Shown here: piece after piece, positions 1-6,677 of the stretch
How positions within the stretch are numbered: the first letter of the stretch is position 1
Layout of the letters: every line of letters starts with the position of its first letter
DNA from: Bacteroidota bacterium
Lineage (GTDB): Bacteria > Bacteroidota > Ignavibacteria > UBA10030 > UBA8401
Direction of reading: 5' to 3'
NCBI GenBank assembly: GCA_023229405.1
Contig: JALNZH010000203.1
Location: 1 to 6,978 of the forward strand
Length of the DNA stretch: 6,978 nucleotides
Program-made: the position numbers and the translations under genes
The notes under the pieces: generated by a model
Database searches by the model: none
What the model was told of the DNA's origin: nothing
Seen by the model: the letters and a program-made list of their open reading frames with translations, nothing else

Positions 1-1
1 C

Positions 2-2050
2 ACATATCTTGCGGTGATCTCATCCAAAGTGAATTACAATCTGGATATCGTTTATTGGAAAAAACTCTCCAATCCATCGGACAGTATTCCTCTCTTCTTT
101 TATTGGAACACCGGCGAGAACACGGACGCACTCAACAACATCAAAGCAAAAATCGGTCCGATGACGACGCAATTCTCCAAACAGTTCGGTGAACATCCGT
201 TCCAGAAAAACGGCTTTGCGACACTGAACACGCAGTTTGTTTGGGGCGGAATGGAGAACCAGACGTTGACCAGTCTGATGCCGAACGGTTATCAGGATGA
301 AAGCCTGATTGCGCATGAATATGCCCATCAATGGTTCGGTGATATGATCACCTGCGCAACGTGGGCGGATATCTGGTTGAATGAAGCGTTCGCAACGTAC
401 AGCGAATCGTTGTGGGATGAATATACTTTGGGATATCCCTACTATAAGGGACGGATCGACGCCTACGCCAGCATCTATCTCGGTAACAATCCTGGCTGGG
501 CGATCTATGTTCCATCGTGGGCGGTGAATCCTCCCGGCAACGGTCAGTTATTCAATTTCCCCATCACGTATGCAAAAGGATCCAGCGTACTTCATATGCT
601 TCGCTATGTGATCGGAGATTCATCCTTCTTTGCTGCACTCAAAGCATACGGAACACATCCGGAATTCAAATACCAATCCATCACCACTGACGATTTCGTC
701 CAGCAATTCAGCACTGCTGCAAATCAGGATCTGACATGGTTCTTTAATGAATGGCTGAAACAGGCGAACCATCCCGAATATGTCGTGAAATATGCCATCA
801 ACAGATATGACAGCACTGGTTTGGTGGTGTTAACGCAAGCACAGGCTGCGACGACCTTCTGGAAGATGCCGGTTGTGCTTCGCTTCTCGATGGCCAACGG
901 AAAAGATACAACTATTAAAGTTTTCAACGCTGCAAACAGTGATACGTTCCGCTTTACTTTTCCTGCTGCTCCACTAGCAATGGTATTCGATCCGAAGAGA
1001 GATATTCTTCTTAAAACGGTTATTATGGAAAAAATTCCTTCCGGTCCTTTCTATACTGCGAAACCGGGAACGATGTATGCTGTCTCCGGAAAGACTGACG
1101 GAGGAAAATTTTACACCGTCAATACCAGCACCGGTGCATTGACACTCGTACAAAAGACCGATATCCCGCAGATTAACAGTCTGCGCGTTCACCCGAAATC
1201 GAAAGAGCTCGTCGGATTCAATAATCTAACCACGACCGCCAGTGGATCATTCTACCGCATCGGAAGCGACGGATTGAACACGCAGCAACTTGCCACTGTA
1301 GCAACCGCAAATTTAAAAGGAATGGCAATCTATAACGATTCCTTGGCATACACCGGCTCGTTTACCGGGTGGATCTATTCCGTGAATATGCATACCGGCG
1401 TGCTAACGCAGATCGGAACGAACGGTTCCAGTCAGCGCACAGCCGGACTCGCGATCAATCCCGTCAATGGAACATTGTGGATGTCCCTCCGCAATACTTC
1501 CGGTGCAGTGGATAATATCTATAAAGTAAATCGCACTACCGGTATGTCCACGCTCGTAGGAAGCGCAGGAGTCGGTTCGGCGATTAACGATATCGTCTTT
1601 GATAAGAATGGCACGTTGTTCGGCTTAAGCGGCTCCGGCACAACAATAAATTCGCTGGTGAAAATAGATACCAGTTCCGGCGTCGCTACCGTCATCGGTT
1701 CACTGGGGAAATCCGATATTCAAGCAATCGCTATCGATCCTGTTATGCCGGCCGAAGTTCAGCAACAGCAGTCCGTTGCAATTCCGGTTTCACCGGTGCT
1801 GGAACAAAACTTTCCGAATCCATTCAATCCGGCTACGGCTATTCGTTATTCAATACCAACCGAAACACATGTCCGCTTAGCGGTATACAATCTTCTTGGA
1901 CAGTTGGTTGAGACGCTGGTGAACGAACAACAATCCGCCGGCTGGAAGGAAATACATTGGAATGCCGCACATCTTTCCAGCGGTATTTATTTCTATAAAC
2001 TAACAGTAGAAAATAAAGTCCGGATGAAAAAGATGATGGTTTTAAAATAA
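2..2050 (+). CDS. Secreted M1-family zinc metallopeptidase with propeller-like repeats and T9SS sorting domain (5' partial)
   Basis: The reading frame is open to the window edge, so the true start, the signal peptide and the N-terminal beta domain of the M1 fold are missing. Residues are numbered from the GTG codon at base 14. The gluzincin signature is complete: GGMEN at 78-82 (exopeptidase substrate-binding motif), HEYAH at 101-105 (zinc ligands His101 and His105, catalytic Glu102), the third zinc ligand Glu124 in NEAFATYSE, and Tyr186 in the YAKGS motif as likely transition-state tyrosine. The protein is therefore probably an active aminopeptidase-type enzyme. Residues about 255-337 resemble the small beta-sandwich that follows the M1 catalytic domain; no ERAP1-like helical domain follows. 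Residues about 354-576 contain some five repeats of about 45 residues with a 'Y-x-V-N-x-x-T-G-x-x-T-x-I-G' core, probably a beta-propeller. Residues 594-678 are a T9SS type A sorting domain (FPNPFNP, YNLLGQ, SSGIYFYKL, KKMMVLK). The protein is expected to be cell-surface or secreted. Family assignment is firm; substrate is unknown. Confidence 0.95.
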   Translation, partial: TYLAVISSKVNYNLDIVYWKKLSNPSDSIPLFFYWNTGENTDALNNIKAKIGPMTTQFSKQFGEHPFQKNGFATLNTQFVWGGMENQTLTSLMPNGYQDESLIAHEYAHQWFGDMITCATWADIWLNEAFATYSESLWDEYTLGYPYYKGRIDAYASIYLGNNPGWAIYVPSWAVNPPGNGQLFNFPITYAKGSSVLHMLRYVIGDSSFFAALKAYGTHPEFKYQSITTDDFVQQFSTAANQDLTWFFNEWLKQANHPEYVVKYAINRYDSTGLVVLTQAQAATTFWKMPVVLRFSMANGKDTTIKVFNAANSDTFRFTFPAAPLAMVFDPKRDILLKTVIMEKIPSGPFYTAKPGTMYAVSGKTDGGKFYTVNTSTGALTLVQKTDIPQINSLRVHPKSKELVGFNNLTTTASGSFYRIGSDGLNTQQLATVATANLKGMAIYNDSLAYTGSFTGWIYSVNMHTGVLTQIGTNGSSQRTAGLAINPVNGTLWMSLRNTSGAVDNIYKVNRTTGMSTLVGSAGVGSAINDIVFDKNGTLFGLSGSGTTINSLVKIDTSSGVATVIGSLGKSDIQAIAIDPVMPAEVQQQQSVAIPVSPVLEQNFPNPFNPATAIRYSIPTETHVRLAVYNLLGQLVETLVNEQQSAGWKEIHWNAAHLSSGIYFYKLTVENKVRMKKMMVLK

Positions 2051-2387
2051 CTTGTTCTCTTCCAAGTAACTCTTTCCTGCCTCTCGATTAAACCGGAGCG
2101 TCATTGAGTCCCGTTTACGCATAGAAATACCCGTTTTGTTGTATCGTGTGCTTTGTATGAATCGATATTATTTCAATGAACAATTATACTAATTTTAACT
2201 CGAAAAGGATGGTACCTTTTCATTTGTCACTCAACCGTTAGGTATTTAAAATAGCGTATTTACGTGATACCGCAATATCTTAAAAAGCGTTACTTTCAAC
2301 ACTACAATATGTATTCTCTGTTTGACAATATTGTTTGCAATAATTTGAGTGTAGAAATAGAAAAAATAAGAAGAAAGAATAAATCAT
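2051..2387. other. AT-rich intergenic region, no gene seen
   Basis: This 337-base gap separates the two T9SS-tail genes. Stops are frequent in all frames and I find no RNA gene or coding remnant. It becomes steadily richer in A+T towards the second gene. It contains one short hairpin (2202-2221) and a TTGACA at 2322-2327. No -10 element stands at the usual distance from that TTGACA. A TAATTTG at 2341-2347 resembles the Bacteroidota -7 element only imperfectly. A promoter for the downstream gene probably lies in the last 80 bases, but I cannot place it. Confidence 0.6.
2202..2221 (+). terminator. Weak hairpin, possible terminator of the peptidase gene
   Basis: GAAAAGG (2202-2208) pairs with CCTTTTC (2215-2221) around a six-base loop, giving a 7-bp stem. 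The stem is AT-rich and the T-run lies inside its right arm rather than after it, so it would be a poor rho-independent terminator. It is 150 bases after the stop codon. It is listed because no better candidate exists between the two genes. Confidence 0.2.
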
Positions 2388-4100
2388 ATGTATAGAAATA
2401 AAATACATTGGGTTTACCTTCAAAAGGTAAAGCAATTTTTTCTCACTTTTTTAATGATCGGTTTGATTTCACCATCTTGTTTTTCTCAATGGTCTTCCGA
2501 CCCAACAAATGTTTTGCGGATTAACACGGGGCAAGTGATTGCAATGGCGACAAATATATTTGGCGAAACGTATGTACTGTGGGATATGGGGATTCCACGA
2601 CTTCAAAAAATGGATAGTAATGGAGTTCAATTGTGGGGAACTGGGAAAATATTAACTGTCGACACAGCACGTGGTAGAGGATATACAGGAACAGTAGGAA
2701 GTTTGTTGCTTGATAAAGTAGGAAATGCTTTTGTTCTGTGGCAAGATATTAGACGGTATTCATATCCATATTATCGCATCTATTCTGATGCAATGATGCA
2801 GGGATTTTCACCAGATGGGAAATATTTATTTCCCGATTCGGGAATTTATCTTGGTAAAAAAGAATTACCGAGTACTGCAGAATTTATAGGTTTGTATAAT
2901 GATACGTCGATTTATCTTTCCGTTGCTTACAGAGATACAATGCAGCTTCAAGATGATCAATACTTACAAGTAACCAATAAACAAGGTAAATTAAAATTTC
3001 AGCAAGGAGGCAAACTTGTTGTAACAAAAAAATATTTTGATCAAAGAAACCTTACAAACCAAGGTGACGTGTATTTGTTAGATGATATTGCGAACCTTTA
3101 TAAGATAGATGGCAATGGAAATACTTTGTGGATTGCTAATGCTCCATTCTATTCCCAAAGCGATAATACTGTTTTTCCAGATGGAAGTATTCTTTTCTGT
3201 GGCCCAAGTTTTTTTGCAAATTCTTCAAGTGATTATGATTTACTTGTGAAATATTATTCCAAAGATGGAACATCATTATTAACAGATTCAGGGAAAGTAA
3301 TAGCTTCCGATGTTCAAGAATTTGCAGATGTTCAAATCATTAAATCGGAAGATAGTAGTATAATAATCTCCTGTAATACGAAGGATTATCTGACAACGCT
3401 TTACAAAATAAATTTAAAAGGTGAATTGCTCTGGAAGAATCCAATTAAGACTGGCGTTGATTATCGAAGCGAACGGGGGAACACTCTTATTACAAATGGA
3501 AAAGGGGGAGCGATAATTGTTACACTAGATCCCGTGGTAGTTGCAGGTAGTATTTTTACTCGTGCAGTAAATATTAGTTCAAGCGGTGATTTTTTATGGG
3601 GTGGAAGTGGAAAAATTGTTTCATCAAAAACAGATACTGTCACATCAGAACAAGTAACTTGTGTTTCCGACAACAAAGAGGGTGTTATAGTTGCGTGGAC
3701 AGATCGTGTCTATCCTGCAATTCCTGGTACATACATTCAAAGAATAAATGCTTCGGGAAATTATGGAATTATGACTTCTGTTACTTCTAAATTTTCAGTA
3801 CGCAATCATACTGTTGATTTTGGAATTTCTGTGTCAGAAATTTTTCCAAATCCTACGAATGGAGATGCAACAATATCTTTTTCACTTACAAAACAAACCG
3901 AAGTACGAATATCAATGTATAACATGTTGGGACAAGAAATTGGGAAGCTCTTAAACAGTCAAGTATTACTACCCAATGACTATAAAATTCATTGGAACTT
4001 TAAAAACTCTGTATTAAATGATGTTTGTAGCGGAGTATACATTGTTAAGATTGAAACAAAAGATTACGCAATACCCAAAAAATTACTTTTTATAAAATGA
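2388..4100 (+). CDS. Secreted propeller-like repeat protein with T9SS type A sorting domain
   Basis: The 570-residue protein starts with a signal peptide: a basic n-region (to Lys15), a hydrophobic core FFLTFLMIGLIS, and probable cleavage after CFS (residue 33), before Gln34. The mature part has about eight repeats spaced 43-64 residues apart. Each centres on a turn and a tryptophan or aromatic residue, such as MDSNGVQLW (75-83), IDGNGNTLW (240-248), INLKGELLW (341-349) and ISSSGDFLW (396-404); two copies continue into GTGKI or GGSGKI. This pattern fits a seven- or eight-bladed beta-propeller with no visible catalytic site. Residues about 482-570 form a T9SS sorting domain (IFPNPTNGDATISFSL, YNMLGQEIG, CSGVYIVKIE, PKKLLFIK), so surface display or release is expected. 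The ATG is preceded by a purine-rich stretch (2371-2377) rather than a clear Shine-Dalgarno. Sampled stretches are mostly near 30-35% G+C, against about 45-50% in neighbouring genes, which suggests a different origin. Function unknown. Confidence 0.9.
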   Translation: MYRNKIHWVYLQKVKQFFLTFLMIGLISPSCFSQWSSDPTNVLRINTGQVIAMATNIFGETYVLWDMGIPRLQKMDSNGVQLWGTGKILTVDTARGRGYTGTVGSLLLDKVGNAFVLWQDIRRYSYPYYRIYSDAMMQGFSPDGKYLFPDSGIYLGKKELPSTAEFIGLYNDTSIYLSVAYRDTMQLQDDQYLQVTNKQGKLKFQQGGKLVVTKKYFDQRNLTNQGDVYLLDDIANLYKIDGNGNTLWIANAPFYSQSDNTVFPDGSILFCGPSFFANSSSDYDLLVKYYSKDGTSLLTDSGKVIASDVQEFADVQIIKSEDSSIIISCNTKDYLTTLYKINLKGELLWKNPIKTGVDYRSERGNTLITNGKGGAIIVTLDPVVVAGSIFTRAVNISSSGDFLWGGSGKIVSSKTDTVTSEQVTCVSDNKEGVIVAWTDRVYPAIPGTYIQRINASGNYGIMTSVTSKFSVRNHTVDFGISVSEIFPNPTNGDATISFSLTKQTEVRISMYNMLGQEIGKLLNSQVLLPNDYKIHWNFKNSVLNDVCSGVYIVKIETKDYAIPKKLLFIK

Positions 4101-4169
4101 CCAAAAAGAAAGGATTCTTTTAAATTTGGAGATTATAAAGCAACGAAAAAGATGACGTTATTAAAATAG
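4101..4169 (+). pseudogene. Orphan remnant of a T9SS sorting-domain C-terminus
   Basis: After the TGA at 4098-4100 the same frame stays open for 22 codons to TAG at 4167-4169. The last part reads FGDYKATKKMTLLK. This matches the usual end of a T9SS type A sorting domain: a short strand with a G-[DT]-Y-x-x-x-KKM-x-L-[LIV]-K ending at the stop. The upstream gene already has a complete ending of its own (AIPKKLLFIK), so this looks like the leftover 3' end of another cargo gene whose body was lost or replaced. There is no start codon or ribosome binding site for separate translation. The alternative is chance similarity in a lysine-rich, AT-rich stretch, but the ending directly at a stop and just before a terminator argues for a real gene end. 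Confidence 0.55.
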
Positions 4170-4197
4170 CACCTACTTGCTGAAGCACGGATTATTG

Positions 4198-4235
4198 ACA
4201 ATGCCGCGGTATTTTGCCGTGGCATTGTTGTTTTC
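4198..4235 (+). terminator. Rho-independent terminator
   Basis: CAATGCCGCGG (4199-4209) pairs with CCGTGGCATTG (4217-4227) along 11 bp, with one G-U wobble, around the loop TATTTTG. An A-T pair at 4198/4228 extends the stem, and TTGTTTT follows. The reverse direction lacks a T-run, so it acts on plus-strand transcripts. It lies about 30 bases after the remnant TAG stop and about 100 bases after the stop of the second secreted protein. Confidence 0.85.
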
Positions 4236-4322
4236 TCACCGAATCAGTGAAATCCAATTTCTATTTTTATATATTATCACAGCGCAAAAGAAAATGACGG
4301 TGGGTGAGGTTCGTCGTCGGTC

Positions 4323-4778
4323 ATGAATGATGACAACAATTACCAACCGGAAGAGTCCAACCAAAACTATTGCTCACAGCTTCAGACATCTCCAGGCATT
4401 CATGTGAAAAAAATCATTTCCCCCATTCTTGCTGCCACTGTGTGGATTAGCATTTCGGAATTTGTCCGAAATGAGTTTATTGTTAAATCATATTGGACTG
4501 AGCATTACGCACAAAGAGGTTTACTCTTTCCTTCTGAACCAATCAATGGTGCGGTTTGGGGACTCTGGTCCCTGCTGTTTGCTATTGCCGTCTTTATTGT
4601 TAACAAAAAATTTTCATTGCTGCATACATTCCTCTTTTCGTGGTTTATCGGATTCCTCCTCATGTGGGTGGTCATCGGAAATCTCGGTGTGCTTCCATTC
4701 GGAATTCTTCCGTATGCAATTCCATTAAGCTTGCTGGAGGTATTCGGCGCAACATGGATCACGAAAACACTTTCATAA
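4323..4778 (+). CDS. Small four-helix integral membrane protein, unknown function
   Basis: The ORF encodes 151 residues. The first 27 are polar and could be cytoplasmic; the rest is strongly hydrophobic. Likely membrane segments are at about 31-47 (IISPILAATVWISISEF), 75-93 (NGAVWGLWSLLFAIAVFIV), 98-118 and 121-147. Between the first two lies a short, polar, aromatic loop (YWTEHYAQRG, 57-66). I do not recognise a named family. The ATG is the only start available in frame after the TGA at 4305-4307, and its ribosome binding site is poor. A GTG at 4404 (residue 28) just before the first helix is a plausible alternative start. It follows the terminator at 4198-4235, so it probably has its own promoter. 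About 100 bases separate it from the next gene, so co-transcription with the oxidoreductase is possible but not shown. Confidence 0.8.
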   Translation: MNDDNNYQPEESNQNYCSQLQTSPGIHVKKIISPILAATVWISISEFVRNEFIVKSYWTEHYAQRGLLFPSEPINGAVWGLWSLLFAIAVFIVNKKFSLLHTFLFSWFIGFLLMWVVIGNLGVLPFGILPYAIPLSLLEVFGATWITKTLS

Positions 4779-4864
4779 ATTCCATGTACCGCCTGCCGCC
4801 GCGAAGCGTGTCTTCGAACGAACGGCATTACTACGGATTTATTCGTTTATCGCAGATCAACAAT

Positions 4865-4871
4865 AAAGGAG
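4865..4871 (+). promoter_or_regulatory. Shine-Dalgarno site of the oxidoreductase gene
   Basis: AAAGGAG stands seven bases before the ATG at 4879 and fixes that start. It is the strongest ribosome binding site in the window. Confidence 0.8.
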
Positions 4872-4878
4872 ATTTTCC

Positions 4879-5841
4879 ATGAAAGCAGCCGTCAATGCAA
4901 AGTATGGACCGCCCGATGTGTTGAAGATTATTGATGTGCCGAAACCGGTCCCAAAATCGGATGAAGTCCTGATTCGCGTCCATGCAACAACAGTGAACAG
5001 GACCGATTGCGGCTTCCTTCGCGGCGAACCTTTTCTCACACGTTTTTTCTCCGGCCTGTTTCGGCCAACATATCTCTGCTTGGGCAATGAATTTGCTGGC
5101 GAAATTGTGGAAACCGGAAGCTCGGCAACTTTGTTCACCCCAGGCGATCGTGTCTTCGGATTCAGCGATACTCGTTTCGGCGGACATGCAGAATATATGG
5201 TAATGGGAGAGCGTGAAGGAATTGCCATGATGCCGGCACATTACTCATACGAAGAGGCCGCGCCGATGACCGAAGGAAGTCATTACGCCTTGTGCGATCT
5301 TCGCGCTGCAAAAATTGCTCCGGGGCAGCGATGGCTTATATACGGCGCAACGGGTGCTATTGGTTCTGCCGCTGTACAATTGGCAAAATATTTTGGTGCG
5401 GAGGTGACGGCAGTTTGTGCAACACATACCATGCACCTCGTTCAATCGTTTGGTCCAGATCGGGTGTTGGATTATACGAAACAGGATTTCACAAAGCTTC
5501 CTGAGCAGTTTGATGTCGTGTTCGATGCTGTCGGCAAGCGTTCCTTTGGTGAATGCAAGTCGATCTTAAAAGAAAACGGTATCTACATGTCCACCGACCT
5601 TGGTCCACATTCAGAAAATCCGTTCCTGGCGCTGCTGACCCCGCTCTTTGGCGGGAAAAAAGTTCTTTTCCCCATTCCATCAATCTCGAAAAAAGATGTT
5701 GAGTTTCTCTGTGAATTGGCTGAAACCGGTCATTTCAAACCGCTCATAGATAGAACATATTCACTGGAACAAATTGTTGATGCCTACAATTATGTGGAGA
5801 CGGGTATGAAAACGGGAAATGTGGTGATTACGATTGCGTAG
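4879..5841 (+). CDS. Zinc-independent MDR-family NAD(P)-dependent oxidoreductase (quinone oxidoreductase-like)
   Basis: The 320-residue protein has the typical length and order of the medium-chain dehydrogenase/reductase superfamily. The N-terminal GroES-like domain includes the opening MKAAVNAKYGPPDVL, the substrate-site stretch VNRTDCGFLRG (39-50), GNEFAGEIVETG (69-80) and the TPGDRVFGF turn (87-95). A Rossmann domain follows, with the nucleotide-binding loop YGATGAIGSAAVQLAK (155-170) and the end of its second strand at AEVTAVC (174-180). The strand FDVVFDAVG (211-219) and the closing segment with KTGNVVITIA complete the fold. The four-cysteine structural-zinc lobe and the GHE catalytic-zinc motif of alcohol dehydrogenases are absent (GNE at 69-71 instead), so this is a zinc-free reductase. 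Such enzymes reduce quinones or other activated double bonds with NAD(P)H in the cytosol. The exact substrate cannot be read from sequence. No obvious terminator follows; the next gene is 146 bases downstream. Confidence 0.93.
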   Translation: MKAAVNAKYGPPDVLKIIDVPKPVPKSDEVLIRVHATTVNRTDCGFLRGEPFLTRFFSGLFRPTYLCLGNEFAGEIVETGSSATLFTPGDRVFGFSDTRFGGHAEYMVMGEREGIAMMPAHYSYEEAAPMTEGSHYALCDLRAAKIAPGQRWLIYGATGAIGSAAVQLAKYFGAEVTAVCATHTMHLVQSFGPDRVLDYTKQDFTKLPEQFDVVFDAVGKRSFGECKSILKENGIYMSTDLGPHSENPFLALLTPLFGGKKVLFPIPSISKKDVEFLCELAETGHFKPLIDRTYSLEQIVDAYNYVETGMKTGNVVITIA

Positions 5842-5974
5842 GAAAGTTATTTTGCGCGGAAAGTATTATTCTATCCTAAAAAACTCACTATGTTCAATGA
5901 CAGGTTTTCCCGCCAATAACACCTATAGAATATGAAACTCTGAAAAGAAAAGAGTATCTTAATCGCACAACTGT

Positions 5975-5980
5975 AAGGAA
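5975..5980 (+). promoter_or_regulatory. Shine-Dalgarno site of the DUF1573 gene
   Basis: AAGGAA stands seven bases before the ATG at 5988 and supports that start, which also gives a complete signal peptide. Confidence 0.65.
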
Positions 5981-5987
5981 TGTTCGC

Positions 5988-6677
5988 ATGACGCCACACC
6001 ACAAAACGTTCAAAAGTGTTTTCTTCACCCTTTTTTTCGCATCATTCTTGTCCGCACAACCGGCCATCCGATTGAATAACACTCTATTCACTCTCGGTGC
6101 AATTTATCATGGTGAAGTAAAAACGGTTCCATTGATCGTGCGAAACACCGGCACGCAGCCGTTGAATATTCTCGGCGTGGAAACATCGTGTGGATGCACT
6201 TCGGCAAAACGATCTGTCAACGCAATTGCTCCGGGTACGGAAGATACCATCACCGTGTCGTTTAATTCACTCGGATTTTCTGGTAGCATTACGAAAATAG
6301 TGACAGTGCGTTCGAACGATCCGGTGCAGCCGCAAGTGGAAGCCCGGCTCACAGGCACGGTCACGACACTGTTGGAAACTATTCCGCCAATGCAGATGAT
6401 CAATTTGGGTACTTCGCACACCGGAACTTCGACAACGGTCTCGTTCCTGTTCAGAAATACAACGTCGGAACAGATTACCATCCGCAATATTGTGAGTGTG
6501 GATACCACCATCCGCATGATGTTCCGTTCCGGAACTGTCGCACCGCACGACTCCATCACGATCCCTTTTATTTTTACTCCATCATCGAGTACATTTGTGG
6601 AAAATTATTTTTATATCGAAACAACCGATTCGCGTCAGCCACGTATTCCGTTCCGGTTTATGTATATCGGACGATGA
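5988..6677 (+). CDS. Exported DUF1573 domain protein (two Ig-like repeats)
   Basis: The 229-residue protein begins with a signal peptide (basic start, core SVFFTLFFASFL, probable cleavage after LSA at residue 23, before Gln24). Residues about 29-124 are a good match to DUF1573, an Ig-like beta-sandwich family: FTLGAIYHGE, VRNTGTQPLNI, the hallmark TSCGCT (66-71), IAPGTEDTITVSFNS, and VTVRSNDPVQP. Residues about 136-227 look like a second, degenerate copy (INLGTSHTGT, FLFRNTTSEQITI, VAPHDSITIPFIF, YIETTDSRQP) that has lost the paired cysteines. The family is common in Bacteroidota and of unknown function; a periplasmic or surface structural role is usually assumed. There is no T9SS tail and no lipobox. 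Its TGA overlaps the ATG of the next gene in ATGA, so the two are probably translationally coupled. Confidence 0.92.
   Translation: MTPHHKTFKSVFFTLFFASFLSAQPAIRLNNTLFTLGAIYHGEVKTVPLIVRNTGTQPLNILGVETSCGCTSAKRSVNAIAPGTEDTITVSFNSLGFSGSITKIVTVRSNDPVQPQVEARLTGTVTTLLETIPPMQMINLGTSHTGTSTTVSFLFRNTTSEQITIRNIVSVDTTIRMMFRSGTVAPHDSITIPFIFTPSSSTFVENYFYIETTDSRQPRIPFRFMYIGR

Noticed and set aside
2322..2347. Sigma-70-like promoter with TTGACA
   Set aside because: No -10 hexamer lies 16-18 bases downstream, and the TAATTTG at 2341-2347 does not match the Bacteroidota TAnnTTTG at the right spacing. It is only a hint.
2478..2480. Cys31 of the second secreted protein as a lipoprotein cysteine
   Set aside because: The residues before it (SPS) do not fit a lipobox, and a normal cleavage site after CFS, before Gln34, is better. 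The T9SS tail also argues against a lipoprotein.
4802..4816. Small hairpin CGAAG / CTTCG after the small membrane protein gene
   Set aside because: The stem is five base pairs with no T-run; it is likely chance and too weak for a terminator.
4505..4828. 107-codon minus-strand frame and overlapping plus-strand frames in the small membrane protein region
   Set aside because: The four hydrophobic segments in the chosen frame are coherent, while the alternatives have no membrane segments, domains or ribosome binding sites.
4831..5241. Minus-strand open frames of 123-136 codons
   Set aside because: They are opposite the well-supported oxidoreductase gene and have low-complexity, cysteine- and histidine-rich translations without family features.
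5937..5955. Hairpin ACTCT / AGAGT before the DUF1573 gene
   Set aside because: It has five pairs around a nine-base loop and no sign of regulatory context.
6107..6559. 150-codon open frame on the minus strand
   Set aside because: It lies wholly inside the DUF1573 gene, whose domain motifs are clear, and its translation shows no recognisable domain or signal.
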